Both the position numbers and the translations under genes were made by a program. From contig JBBINR010000002.1 of assembly GCA_037443785.1 (NCBI GenBank), positions 62,001 to 126,000 of the forward strand: a stretch of 64,000 nt of DNA, written 5' to 3'. Within the stretch, counting starts at the first letter, position 1; each line of letters opens with the position of its first letter. This document shows, piece after piece, positions 44,486-55,200 of the stretch. Under the pieces are notes generated by a model that worked only from the letters and a program-made list of their open reading frames with translations, was not told where the DNA came from and did no database searches. The stretch is from JAQUOA01 sp037443785 (GTDB taxonomy: Bacteria; Bacteroidota; Ignavibacteria; UBA10030; UBA8401).

Positions 44486-47400
44486 TCATTCTCCTTCCTT
44501 AATGAAATCCGCCATCTTTGATAGCTCCAATGTTCCTTTTTTCAGCGCGCGTTCTTTCATCATCACAAACAGCACAGGTGTCACCACAAGAACGTGGACT
44601 GCCGAAGTAAATAAACCTCCGATCATCGGAGCCGTAAGCGGTTTCATCACATCCGCGCCGGTGCCGGTTGACCACATAACGGGAATAAGACCGACCATTG
44701 CCGTTGTGACGGTCATAATTTTCGGGCGCAATCGTAAAACGGCTCCTTCAACTGTTGCATCGTAAATATCCTGCATCGTTATCGGTCCGCGTTCGCTGCG
44801 TTTGTGTGCTCGAATTTTTTTGTCGAGCGCTTCATGCAGATAAACCACCATCACCACACCGGTCTCGACCGCAATGCCGTACAACGCAATGAAGCCGACC
44901 CACACGGCAACCGATAAATTGTAACCGAGAATGTAAATCATGTACACGCCGCCGATTAATGCGAATGGAACGGAAAGCATCACTACCATCGACTCAACAT
45001 AATCTTTGAATGTGAAATACAGGAGGATGAAGATGATTAAAAATACGATCGGCATTATGTATGTGAGTGTTTGCTGAGCGCGCACTTTATGTTCGTACTG
45101 CCCGCTCCATGTGTATGAATATCCGGGCGGAAGTTTCAAATTTTTATTGATGGCAGCTTTTGCATCTTCCATCGTGTTGCCCATATCTCTTCCACGGACA
45201 TTCATATATACGATAGCACGAAGCTGTCCATTCTCGCTGGAAATCATTGGTGGTCCGGTTACAACATTGACATTGGCAAGTTCAGAAAGAGGAACATATG
45301 TCACTTCATTCTGCGGTGATTGGTTCATCAATGATGAAGAGGCAAATGATGATTGTTGAATTGCTGCCTGCGGTGCCGGAGATAGTTGAGAAGAACCCAT
45401 CGATGACATTCCCGATGAACCAATGGATAAATTCTGTCGTCCCATTTCGGATGAAGTGGACATTGATGTTGAGCCTGAGCTTGAACGAACAGGAATCAAC
45501 AGCCGGTTCAGTTCCTCGATATTATCGCGATACTCACGCTCGAATCGCATGCGGATCGGGAAACGCATTCTCCCTTCGAACACAATGCCGAGATTTTGTC
45601 CCCCAATGGCAACCTCAATAACATCTTGAAGATCGCCGATGTTGAGACCGTACCTGGCAAGCATTTCTTTCTTCGGTGCAATGTCGACGTAGTAGCCGTT
45701 GCCGATTCGCTCAGCAACAATGTCCGCAGCACCTGGAACGCTTTTCAAAATTTGTTCTGCTTCGATTGCGTAATGTTCGAGCGTATCGAGATTGTCACCG
45801 AATACTTTAAATCCGATATCGGTGCGGACGCCGGTGGAAAGCATATTGATACGATTGATGATCGGCTGTGTCCATCCGTTGCGTGTTCCGGGAATTTGCA
45901 ACTTTGCATCCAATTCTTGAATGATATCTTTTTTTGTAATGCCGGGGCGCCATTGATCTTTCGGTTTCAACATGATAATGGTTTCGATCATGCTGATCGG
46001 CGCATTATCGGTTGCCGTTTCTGCGCGCCCCGCTTTTCCGAGAACATGATGAACTTCAGGAATGCTGCGAATAATTTTATCCTGCAGAGATAGAATTCTT
46101 GCGACCTCGCTGACAGAAGCATTCGGCAACGTAACCGGCATGTACAGTAGCGAACCTTCATCAAGCGGCGGCATAAATTCTGATCCGATGGAAAGCAGCA
46201 TCGGGATTGTTGCCAGCAGTGCGATGATATTGATAGCGATTGTCGTTTTCCGATTATTTAAAACCCAATGAATTATCGGTTCGTAGATTTTAATAAAAAA
46301 TCGCGTCACAGGATTTCCCGATTCCGGTTTGAAGTTGCCGCGCATCAGCATCGTCATCAATACCGGAATAAGCGTGATAACAACGGCAGCGGAAGCGATC
46401 ATGACAAATGTTTTTGTGTACGCCAGCGGATGGAACATTTTTCCTTCCTGACCCGTGAGTAAAAAGACAGGAAGAAATCCGACGAGAATAATTAATTCTG
46501 AAAAGAAAATCGCTCTGCCGACTTGTTTCGCGGAAAGGATTGAAATGTCACGGTACTCTTTGTTGGTAAGATGTCCTTTTTTCGCCAATGCATTGGCGAT
46601 ATTTCGATACGCATTTTCTACAAGCACAATGGAAGAATCGACAATGACGCCGATTGCCAGCACAATGCCGCCGAGGGACATAATGTTTGACGTAATGCCA
46701 AAGATGTACATTAAGATAAATGCGAGCAAAATGGAAAGCGGAAGCTCGATCAGAATCCTGACGATGGAACGAAAATGCAGAAGAAAAATAATGACAACAA
46801 TCGACACCGTAATACTCGCTTCGATTAAAGCGCGGTTAAGCGTTCCAATAGCAGCTTTGATGAGTGTCGACCGGTCGTATGACGGAACGATTTCTACACC
46901 AGGAGGAAGCCCCGATTTTATTTCTTCAATGCGCTGTTTTACTCTATCAATTACATCGCGGGCGTTCGCATTACTGCGCATAACAACAATGCCGCCGACC
47001 ACTTCGCCTTTGCCGTCTTTATCCAGCAATCCGCGCCGTATGTCTCCGCCAAGTTGAACGGTTGCAATGTTCTTGACAAGAATTGGAATTCCGTCAGGAC
47101 CTTGTTTGACAAGAATGTTTTCTACATCTTCTTGCGATGCAATATATCCCTGGCCGCGAACAAAATATTCCGCATTACTGATTTCGAGTAGTTTTCCGCC
47201 GACTTCATTATTGTTGCGTTGAATAGCGCTGGCAACTTCTCCAATTGTTACATTGTATGCCCGCAGTTTATTCGGATTGACATCAACCTGATATTGTTTA
47301 ACGAATCCGCCGATGCTGGCGATCTCTGCCACGCCTTCAACGGAAACGAGTTTGTATCGCAGATACCAATCTTGAATTGAACGAAGCGTTGCAAGATCGT

Positions 47401-47845
47401 AATTCTTTCCTTCAACCGTGTACCAAAAAACATGCCCGACACCAGTTCCATCCGGACCAAGGACCGGCGTAACATTGGGAGGCAACTGCGCTTGAACGAG
47501 CGAAAGTTTTTCGATCACTCTGTTGCGTGCAAAATAGAGATCGGTATTGTCGTTGAAAATGACAAATACGAACGACATTCCGAACATCGATGTTGCCCGA
47601 ACAGCTTTTACTTCGGGCAAACCCTGCAATGCCGAAGAAATCGGATAGGTGATCTGCTGCTCAACAATTTCCGGAGAACGTCCCATCCATTCCGTAAACA
47701 CAATCACTTGATTTTCCGAAAGATCGGGAATTGCATCGACCGGCAAATTGATGACGGCATAGATTCCGAATCCGGCAATAATAGCATACGATAGTATAAC
47801 GATGAAGCGGTTATTCGCACTCCAATCGATAATTTTTTCAATCAT
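44486..47845 (-). CDS. cusA: Heavy-metal efflux RND pump (CusA/CzcA family)
   Basis: 1119 residues with the twelve-helix RND plan, starting MIEKIIDWSANNRFIV. Family features include GVIVDSSIVLVENAYRN in helix 4 (proton-relay Asp) and two large periplasmic loops. It exports monovalent or divalent metal ions by proton antiport. The heavy-metal-binding partners suggest Cu/Ag. It is ~70 residues longer than typical because of a Ser/Met-rich insertion at ~787-846 (45308-45487) in the second periplasmic loop. GGGGAG precedes the start. It is the central gene of the operon and overlaps the TolC gene start. Confidence 0.93.
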   Translation of the reverse strand: MIEKIIDWSANNRFIVILSYAIIAGFGIYAVINLPVDAIPDLSENQVIVFTEWMGRSPEIVEQQITYPISSALQGLPEVKAVRATSMFGMSFVFVIFNDNTDLYFARNRVIEKLSLVQAQLPPNVTPVLGPDGTGVGHVFWYTVEGKNYDLATLRSIQDWYLRYKLVSVEGVAEIASIGGFVKQYQVDVNPNKLRAYNVTIGEVASAIQRNNNEVGGKLLEISNAEYFVRGQGYIASQEDVENILVKQGPDGIPILVKNIATVQLGGDIRRGLLDKDGKGEVVGGIVVMRSNANARDVIDRVKQRIEEIKSGLPPGVEIVPSYDRSTLIKAAIGTLNRALIEASITVSIVVIIFLLHFRSIVRILIELPLSILLAFILMYIFGITSNIMSLGGIVLAIGVIVDSSIVLVENAYRNIANALAKKGHLTNKEYRDISILSAKQVGRAIFFSELIILVGFLPVFLLTGQEGKMFHPLAYTKTFVMIASAAVVITLIPVLMTMLMRGNFKPESGNPVTRFFIKIYEPIIHWVLNNRKTTIAINIIALLATIPMLLSIGSEFMPPLDEGSLLYMPVTLPNASVSEVARILSLQDKIIRSIPEVHHVLGKAGRAETATDNAPISMIETIIMLKPKDQWRPGITKKDIIQELDAKLQIPGTRNGWTQPIINRINMLSTGVRTDIGFKVFGDNLDTLEHYAIEAEQILKSVPGAADIVAERIGNGYYVDIAPKKEMLARYGLNIGDLQDVIEVAIGGQNLGIVFEGRMRFPIRMRFEREYRDNIEELNRLLIPVRSSSGSTSMSTSSEMGRQNLSIGSSGMSSMGSSQLSPAPQAAIQQSSFASSSLMNQSPQNEVTYVPLSELANVNVVTGPPMISSENGQLRAIVYMNVRGRDMGNTMEDAKAAINKNLKLPPGYSYTWSGQYEHKVRAQQTLTYIMPIVFLIIFILLYFTFKDYVESMVVMLSVPFALIGGVYMIYILGYNLSVAVWVGFIALYGIAVETGVVMVVYLHEALDKKIRAHKRSERGPITMQDIYDATVEGAVLRLRPKIMTVTTAMVGLIPVMWSTGTGADVMKPLTAPMIGGLFTSAVHVLVVTPVLFVMMKERALKKGTLELSKMADFIKEGE

Positions 47846-47937
47846 AAAAACTCCCCGTGTATCAACAAGTGAAAATAAAGAATCAAAAGTTCAGGCGATT
47901 GTGCCGTGTGGATTTTTACTTTTGATTTTTTCTGCCA

Positions 47938-48267
47938 TTATTTCCTGTACAGGCAGCACTGGGGAAGTTTTTTATAGACTGCATCCTGAGCTTTAAATTT
48001 TTCCGTATCGTGTCCGACGGAAGCAATCAGCTTTTGAAGCGAATCAACGGTGATGGCATTGGGCGTGAATGCGACGGTGAGCATTTTTGAATTTTTATCC
48101 CACGATGCGAATTTCACTTCTTTGATCTTTAAAGCTTTTTCGATGCGAGTTTCACACATGATGCAGTTGCCCGAGACTTTGAATTCCGTTTCTTTAACGG
48201 TCTCGCCTGCAAAAAGAAGAATTGAACAAAGTGATAAAGTGATGAGTGATGATAAGAACAGTTTCAT
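47938..48267 (-). CDS. Exported heavy-metal-associated (HMA) domain protein
   Basis: 109 residues: signal peptide (~1-21), then a ferredoxin-like HMA fold with the metal-binding CxxC in SGNCIMCETRIEKAL and the alternating strands of the family (KMLTVAFTPNAITVDSLQKLI). A second Cys pair lies at the C-terminus (QCCLYRK). It probably binds Cu(I) in the periplasm and passes it to the pump encoded 92 bp downstream. AAAGGAT is upstream of the start. Confidence 0.85.
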   Translation of the reverse strand: MKLFLSSLITLSLCSILLFAGETVKETEFKVSGNCIMCETRIEKALKIKEVKFASWDKNSKMLTVAFTPNAITVDSLQKLIASVGHDTEKFKAQDAVYKKLPQCCLYRK

Positions 48268-48343
48268 GGTGTATATCCTTTCAATATTTTTTCCTTACCT
48301 GATTATTCATGCCATCAGTTGTTTGGCGGCCGAATTTAAAGTA

Positions 48344-48694
48344 TTAATTGATCAACCGGCGTTCGAAATCATTCATTTTCGACACCGGTTTTTTGGGGAA
48401 TTGATCTTTGTTTTCTTCCGCTTCAGGTGTTATTGGTTTGTTGACGGGAAGAACAATTGTTTTTGACGGTGGTTTTATCGGCAGCACATTCTCGCCGACA
48501 GATTGATACGGCGCGACACCATTCATTTTTGATTGTGGCTTTTCTGCGAGCATTGTGGAAAACGTTGATGCATTTTGAGGCTTTGCCGCTGGGTAGGATG
48601 TCCAAGTTTTTACCAAAAACGGATGTTCTTGTGCACTTGCCATAAGTGCAATGAAAAAAATGGATGCAAAAATTTTAGAACGATATGTTTTCAT
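48344..48694 (-). CDS. Small exported protein of unknown function in the metal operon
   Basis: 116 residues with a signal peptide (MKTYRSKIFASIFFIALMASA). The mature part is polar, Pro- and Lys-rich and probably disordered (PPSKTIVLPVNKPITPEAEENKDQ is of this kind), with no Cys. I recognise no family. AAGGAAA precedes the start. It lies 76 bp upstream of the HMA gene. Confidence 0.6.
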   Translation of the reverse strand: MKTYRSKIFASIFFIALMASAQEHPFLVKTWTSYPAAKPQNASTFSTMLAEKPQSKMNGVAPYQSVGENVLPIKPPSKTIVLPVNKPITPEAEENKDQFPKKPVSKMNDFERRLIN

Positions 48695-48776
48695 GATATT
48701 TCCTTATTTAAAATACTATATGAATTACAGCGGTTGGAAAATACCATACCGCTGACAATGGAAATTCACAAAAACC

Positions 48777-49160
48777 TTAAATAAGGAACACCGAATTGGA
48801 AGTTTGAAAATCTTTACCGGGTGGAGGGGAAGTGTCGATACAATTTTGAATAAAGAACGAAGAATTTTCGACAATATTTGTAGAGAATAAATCGATAGGG
48901 AGAATATCAACAACAACAAGAGAATGAAATAGTTCTTGAACGGCAGCGATTTGAATATCGTCAATCTTTACCGTGGTCATTATCGTCGTGCAGCACATAT
49001 CAGCCGGTGGAATTTCATCGCCGCAATTGCACGGATCTTTTGCTTCAACGGCTACCAGCGTTGATGTCGATTCTCCGCCGCAGGAATGTGTCATGACATT
49101 TACCCCAATGACGGAAAGAACGTAGAGTGACAAAAACAATATGGTAAAAATTTTTTTCAC
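48777..49160 (-). CDS. Small exported Cys-containing protein (HYC_CC_PP-like)
   Basis: 127 residues, GTG start. A signal peptide (~1-20) is followed by an SCGGES motif, a CNCGDE pair, a DMCCTT pair and, near the C-terminus, SPPPGKDF. This order of motifs recalls the family annotated as HYC_CC_PP, small proteins often found beside metal genes in Bacteroidota-type bacteria. The function is unknown. It is the first gene of the minus-strand metal-efflux operon, so it may sense or bind the metal. Confidence 0.65.
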   Translation of the reverse strand: MKKIFTILFLSLYVLSVIGVNVMTHSCGGESTSTLVAVEAKDPCNCGDEIPPADMCCTTIMTTVKIDDIQIAAVQELFHSLVVVDILPIDLFSTNIVENSSFFIQNCIDTSPPPGKDFQTSNSVFLI

Positions 49161-49214
49161 GTAAATTTTCTAGGCTACTTCCTTAAACACCATTATGAAC
49201 CACAATCGTTCCCG

Positions 49215-49649
49215 TCAATTATGCGGCACTTGCACATCTTCTTCATGATGCGGGAAGTTGACCATCGTTGATGCCAGATACTGATAGGCCGCTTTCCATC
49301 CGTTTTCAACATCCGGAGTAAAATCTTTTCCTAACACCGTTTTTAAGGCAAACATCATTGCGCTGCCGAATGAAGCGAATTGATGCGGCTCGATGCCAAA
49401 CGAACGATGAATCTGTCCGAGATTAAAAAGCATCGGCTGCAAATCTTCAGGATTGTCGAGATGCTCAATAGAAATTTGGAGCATTCGTATCAGCTTGCGG
49501 CGCTGCTCAACCATGTCTCCACGGAACAATGCCTGGCTTTTCGGTTCAAGTTCAAAAAGTTTTTTATACAGCAAGTCTGAAAGCAGATCTTTCTTACTGC
49601 TCATACGTTCAAACGATTGCCGGACGAGGTCTTTTTGTTGTGGTGTCAT
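49215..49649 (-). CDS. Bacterial globin (single-domain, flavohaemoglobin-like)
   Basis: 144 residues. It has the globin start MTPQQKDLVRQSF, the distal-side segment SQALFRGDMVEQRRKLIRML and the proximal-haem region LGQIHRSFGIEPHQFASFG with the F8 histidine. No reductase domain follows, so it is a Vgb-like single-domain globin for oxygen or NO chemistry, and a separate reductase must serve it. A start at 49682 (11 residues longer) is possible but does not fit the family N-terminus. It is 54 bp beyond the metal operon start and may be read from its own promoter. Confidence 0.85.
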   Translation of the reverse strand: MTPQQKDLVRQSFERMSSKKDLLSDLLYKKLFELEPKSQALFRGDMVEQRRKLIRMLQISIEHLDNPEDLQPMLFNLGQIHRSFGIEPHQFASFGSAMMFALKTVLGKDFTPDVENGWKAAYQYLASTMVNFPHHEEDVQVPHN

Positions 49650-49869
49650 AGGGGTGTCCCAAATAATCTTTCTGCCATTCAAGATATAACAATATCGTGC
49701 CGAAAAATTCTTCGGAAAATGAAGATTATTTGGTATTTTGTTCTCTCAAAACTAAAAAATGCAGACGGAGATATGGCAAAAATAGGAAATTCTCGGCAAT
49801 TTTATGCCAATTGTCAATTGATGTTTCTCGACATTCTCTCTACTTTATCAAGAAACAACCGGAGCAACA

Positions 49870-51963
49870 ATGAACAAAATGTTTTTCGTCATTCTTTGCA
49901 TCATCCCGCTTTTTGCACAATACAACGATAAACCGAAACAACCAACCATGACTGACCGACAATACACAATTGAAAAAATCCAGATGGGCGATGTTGGTCC
50001 TGTCCGCATCGTCCAGCTTTATGCCGATGGATTTGAAAAACTTTCTCTGAAAGAAAAAATATTCACCTACTATTTATATCAAGCGGCAATTGCGGCGCGC
50101 GATATTGCCATCGATCAGCGGCACAAGGATGCTCTGGAAATCCGGGATCTGCTAGAAGCGGTGTATACACATCCGAAAGAGATCGACCAAGCTCTGTACA
50201 ACAAGATTGTACTCTATACAAAGCTTTTCTGGGTGAACAATTCGCAGTATGATAATATCACGGCAAGAAAATTTGTACCGCAATGTTCGTTCGATGAATT
50301 TTCGTCTGCCGTCAAAACAGCGATGAAGAACGGCGCGGTGATTTCATTGCAGGCGAATGAAACACTTGATCAAAAGCTTGCACGTTTGAAACCAGAAATC
50401 TTCGATGCAACGTATGAATCGGTGCAGACGAATAAAACCCCCGGTGAAGATATGATTGCCAAGAGTGCCAATAATCTTTACGACGGAACAACTTTTGCCG
50501 AAGTCGATGCGTGGGCAAAAGCAGGAAACGAAAAATATCCGCTGAATTCCAAAGTAATTAAAGAACATGGAAGGCTGCTTGAGAAAGTCTATCGCGCCGG
50601 TAATACGCATCTTGGCGGAATAATTCCTCCCGGAATGTATGCTGAAGATTTGCAGTCGGCAATTTCCTATCTGACAAAAGCAAAAGCGTACGCAAGCAAT
50701 CCGCTGCAAGCCGAAAATCTTGATAAGCTAATCACATTTTATCAAACGGGCGATTTAAAGGATTGGCGCGAATACAATATCGGCTGGGTGAAGGAAACCC
50801 AATCGCAAATCGACATGATCCACGGATTCATCGAAGTGTACCTCGATGCGCGCGGTGCGAAAGGACAATTTGAATCAGTCGTGAATTTTGCCAATCCGGA
50901 ATTGACAGAAATGTTCCAGAAAGTTGGGACGAACGCACAATATTTTGAAGACCGCATGCCGTGGGAAGAGAAATACAAAAAGAACAATGTGAAACCGCTG
51001 AAGTACACCGTCATCAACGTAGTAGTGGAAACAGGCGATGCCGGTCCGGTGAGCGCGATTGGTATTAATCTTCCGAACGAGCAGGATGTACGCGAACAGT
51101 ATGGAAGCAAATCAGTAACGCTCTACAATATTGTGGATGCATACGACAAAACGGGAGGAAAAGATATTACAAAAGAGTTTGCGTTCGATCAGCAGGAAAT
51201 TGCCATGGGAGAAAAATACGGAAACCTTGCCGACAACATGCATACCGCACTTCATGAAGTGCTTGGGCACGCATCCGGAAAAATTTCTCCACACCTGAAG
51301 ATTGAGCCGCAAGCCGCACTGCCGGGATATTATTCAACATTGGAAGAAGCGCGCGCTGACCTTGTGGCGATGTATCATATTTGGGATCCGAAACTAGTAG
51401 AGATTGGGATCATTCCGAATACCATGGATGTGGTGAAGGCAATGTACGACAAAGAAGTGCGGAATGCGTGCATGGTACAACTGCAGCGCGTTCCCAAAGG
51501 ACATGATCAGCTTGAAGAAGACCATATGAAGAATCGCCAGATGATTGCACACTGGTTATGGAAAAATGCCGATTGTATTGAACGGGTTGATAAAGAAGGG
51601 AAGACATATTTTCGCGTCACAAGTTATGAAAAAATGCGCGTTGGCGTGGGCAAACTGCTTGCAGAAATTCAGCGCATTAAATCGGAAGGAGATTTTGATG
51701 CAGCAAAGAAATTGATCGACACGTACGGATTGAAGATCGACACGGCGCTTCGCGATCAAGTGCTTGCACGCATGGAAAAACTCGACCGCGCGGTGTACAC
51801 CGGATTTGTAATGCCGAAGCTTGAACCAGTGACGGACAAGAGCGGAACACTTACCGATGTTGCCATTACGTATCCGTTAGATTTGGCGAAACAGATGCTG
51901 GAGTATTCTGCATTTACAAAATCAGAAAATGCAAAAGCGAAAGAAGTGTTAAAACTGAAATAA
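49870..51963 (+). CDS. Dipeptidyl-peptidase III family zinc peptidase (M49)
   Basis: 697 residues with a signal peptide (MNKMFFVILCIIPLFA). The zinc motif of M49, HEVLGH (462-467), and the second motif EEARAD (492-497) are in place and properly spaced. The family usually removes N-terminal dipeptides from short oligopeptides. The enzyme is predicted to be exported. It is divergent from the globin gene, and a strong terminator follows. Confidence 0.92.
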   Translation: MNKMFFVILCIIPLFAQYNDKPKQPTMTDRQYTIEKIQMGDVGPVRIVQLYADGFEKLSLKEKIFTYYLYQAAIAARDIAIDQRHKDALEIRDLLEAVYTHPKEIDQALYNKIVLYTKLFWVNNSQYDNITARKFVPQCSFDEFSSAVKTAMKNGAVISLQANETLDQKLARLKPEIFDATYESVQTNKTPGEDMIAKSANNLYDGTTFAEVDAWAKAGNEKYPLNSKVIKEHGRLLEKVYRAGNTHLGGIIPPGMYAEDLQSAISYLTKAKAYASNPLQAENLDKLITFYQTGDLKDWREYNIGWVKETQSQIDMIHGFIEVYLDARGAKGQFESVVNFANPELTEMFQKVGTNAQYFEDRMPWEEKYKKNNVKPLKYTVINVVVETGDAGPVSAIGINLPNEQDVREQYGSKSVTLYNIVDAYDKTGGKDITKEFAFDQQEIAMGEKYGNLADNMHTALHEVLGHASGKISPHLKIEPQAALPGYYSTLEEARADLVAMYHIWDPKLVEIGIIPNTMDVVKAMYDKEVRNACMVQLQRVPKGHDQLEEDHMKNRQMIAHWLWKNADCIERVDKEGKTYFRVTSYEKMRVGVGKLLAEIQRIKSEGDFDAAKKLIDTYGLKIDTALRDQVLARMEKLDRAVYTGFVMPKLEPVTDKSGTLTDVAITYPLDLAKQMLEYSAFTKSENAKAKEVLKLK

Positions 51964-51991
51964 CGCGGAAAGAATTTCAGGCAGTCTTTTT

Positions 51992-52026
51992 CTCAGTCCC
52001 AAACAGAGTTTGGGACTGAGCATTTT
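51992..52026 (+). terminator. Strong hairpin after the DPP III gene, with the dispersed CCAAAC/GTTTGG palindrome core
   Basis: CTCAGTCCCAAAC / GTTTGGGACTGAG forms a 13-bp perfect stem with an AGA loop, followed by CATTTTAAA. The core CCCAAACnnnGTTTGGGA is shared with the palindrome at 60570-60593, so this may be a dispersed repeat that also acts as a terminator. Confidence 0.7.
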
Positions 52027-52203
52027 AAATCGTCCGCGCAATTTTCCTGCGAGTTCGGGCGTGAGCATTTGATGGCTTGTGCTGGGCGCGGCGAAGCATT
52101 AGATTGAGCGTCTGATAAGGTGATTGATCAATTAAATCTCGACTCTTAGTTCCGATCAGCCTCCGAAATGTATGTTTCTTCTATTAGGAATAATAATTTT
52201 TTT

Positions 52204-55200
52204 TCATTTCATCACAACCATTTTTTTGACGGTGTGAAAATTTCCACCCTTCAGTCGGTAAAAATAAACGCCGCTCGAAAGCGCTCCTGCATTGAACACC
52301 GTTTTATATTTTCCCGGCATATGCGTCCCGTTCACGAGCGTCGTCACTTCGCGGCCGACAATATCATACACGACAATGCTGACATGCTCGAGACGCGGAA
52401 CTTCATATTCAATGGTCGTTGCCGGATTGAACGGGTTCGGGTAATTCTGCACAAGTGAATAGCTCGCCGGAATTTGGATATCCGGTTCCACCTCTGTCGA
52501 TCCGTCATTGATCCAGTTTCCGACGGAAAACGCAGGAGAAAGAATTTGCTCCGTCGAATTTCCCGATTGGTCGACCATCCTGATCTTGAGATCGATCGCA
52601 ACGGAATCGACTGCCGTTGCCGCAGCAAGCGATGCGGAAAAGAGCGATCCTCCTTTATCGACTTGATCTCCAACATGAGTGACGGGAAGAGGAATCCATT
52701 CCATCGTTTTATATTTTCGGTACATGATTGTTGTAGAATCCGGAATGGGAAGCTGCGTGACATACGAATAGAGAAGCGATGAGAACTGGATGGTTGCATT
52801 CTCATTCTTTGCAAATTGATCGACCGATTGTTTTTTGCTGTTTAAAAAGACGAGAGAGGTAATGATCGGCGAATCGGGCACCTGTTTCGTCAGATCGAAT
52901 GCATTTGTCAAGGTGATTCTCCCCTCGACATTTTTTACGAAATAATTGCGCGCCATGATCGTGACGCGGTACTTTGCCGGCGGCACAGCGAATGGAGAAC
53001 GGTCGAGACTCAGCGGCGCTTCCTTCAAGAGCTGTCCCGCATCGTTGTAGATTGTGTACGAACCGAAATCATAGTCAGCGTACCGTTCTTCGTTTAATCC
53101 TCCGAGAAAATGCGGACTGAAATGGATCGACGTACCGAATTCGTTGTTGTAGGTTAAATTTAAAAGATGCACCGGCGATGATCCAAAAAACATTTCTCCT
53201 CCGTCGGGCGACTTGTAGGCGGTCAATGAATTCTGCGACGGCAAATTGGCCATCACGCTGTCGTTGACGATGGAAAAGTACCTCGTGGAATAATCCACAA
53301 AATCCGTAGCAAGGTTTGAATAATCGATATAGAATGCCGGTGAGATACTGGCTGTTGAGTCGGATGATTTCATCAGGTACATGTCGAACGATGCTGTATC
53401 GCCTGAAACGGCAAGCGTATCAATTCCCACAATCACCGTATTGAAATAATCGTTTCCGCCAGTCGATTGAACGTAAATCACTTCCGAATAAATTTTCATG
53501 TGCGGTGCATTCGGTGCGGTCTTGAAATGCAACTTTTGACTTGTGTATGCCGACGGAGGAGAGAGATGGCGGTCGCCGCTTATCCCGGTGAACGGGATGT
53601 ACTGCGGAATTACGATTTTCTTCGCCTGCCGCAGATCGATCATTGCTTCAACGGCATGAAATTGAAAATTGTTCGAGCTTGGAGAAACCATGATGCTGTG
53701 TTGATCCGCGGGCAGCTGAATGAACAAGGGGAAATTTGTCGGCAAATTCACGCGCAGTACGCGCTTCACGGCATTCGACGATGTGAACGGTGTGCCGGTG
53801 TTATCTGCTCCGTCAAAAAAGATGGTATGGACCGCATCGGACGAAGTGAAATGAATGCTCTCTGTTCCGTTCACGGCAACATTTTCCTTGGTGATGAGTT
53901 TGTTCACTGTCGGGAAATATAGAGCGAAATTGTACGTATCGTATGATCCGCCGGTTACCTCAAGCGTCTTTGCATCTATCCATCGCACCCGTGAATACCA
54001 GCGGTTGTACGTTGATTGAATAAAATTCAGTTTGCTGGCGCCGAGAAAAATCGGATTGGGATCGCTGAACGTAAGGAACATCCGTGTTGTGCGTGCAAAT
54101 GCCCACGGAAGATGGAGTGTGTCCGATGATCCGTTGATACGCACAAACCCGTCATACACAGGAATATCCTGATCAACGATCGGAATTATCCCGTTGTCGA
54201 CAGTGATCGTAACAAAAACATTTTTTGTCTCATTCTGCGATAACGAAAAATTCTGGGGCGATGTGGAGACGGAGATTCCGCTCACGGTTCCTGAGAATGC
54301 AACAGAATAATTCTGCGCGATATTTTTTGTGTTCGTCACCTGCACGGTCTCAACCTTTGTCCATATTCCCTGCGAAGGATCGTCAAGTCCGTAACTTAAC
54401 TGGCTGGGAACGGCAAACGACGTGCGTTGAATCGACCTGAATGCATCGACGCGCCCTGATCCTTGCAGCATTTTTTTTGCGCCAAGGTCAACGGCGGAAT
54501 TCACGATTGCCGATTTGATTTGAGACGGCGTCAGACTTTTATTATTCGATTTCAATAATGCGGCAACACCGGCAATCATCGGCGACGCCATCGATGTTCC
54601 GCTCAAGTACGCATAACTGTTTCCCGGCGCCAACGATCGTATATTCACCCCGGGTGCGGCAACATCCGGCTTGATTGCATAATACAGCGGTGCAGGGCCC
54701 TTGGAAGAGAATCGCGGAACAGTGTTCACCGAGTCGATCGCACCGACCGTGATGGCCAAGCGTGCAGTTCCGGGGCTGGCGATTGTTTCCATACCGGTAA
54801 AATAATAATTGTCCTCCTTACCCTGAGTCGGGGTGTACCCGCCGCTGTTACCCGCTGAAACGCAGAATGTTACTCCGAGTTTTACCGCATTATCAACCGT
54901 AATGGACATTGCATCGTCGGGACTTCCGGAATTGGAACCAAGACTCATGTTTACCACATCCAGTTTATCGCTTGTATCGCCGTCTTGATTCGGATCTACT
55001 GTCCGTTCGATTGCCTCGATGATATCCGTCGAGTTTCCCTGCCCTTTATCATTCAACACTTTGTATGCAACTAATTTTGCTTTTGGAGCAACTCCCTGAA
55101 TTGTTGCGCCGTCCGCCGCGACAATTCCCGCCACATGTGTGCCGTGCCCGTTGTCATCCATCGGATCGCTGTCGTGATTGACAAAATCGTATCCGCCGAC

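Noticed and set aside
48702..48786. Inverted repeat CCTTATTTAA / TTAAATAAGG flanking a small hairpin
   Set aside because: AT-rich 10-bp arms over 85 bp are weak evidence for a mobile element. One arm overlaps a stop codon. No target duplication was seen.
52046..52110. Possible second REP-type element (GGCGCGGCGAAGCATTAGATTGAGCG)
   Set aside because: Only a loose likeness to the GAAGCAATCTC arm, and no paired GTCATTGCGAG arm is present.
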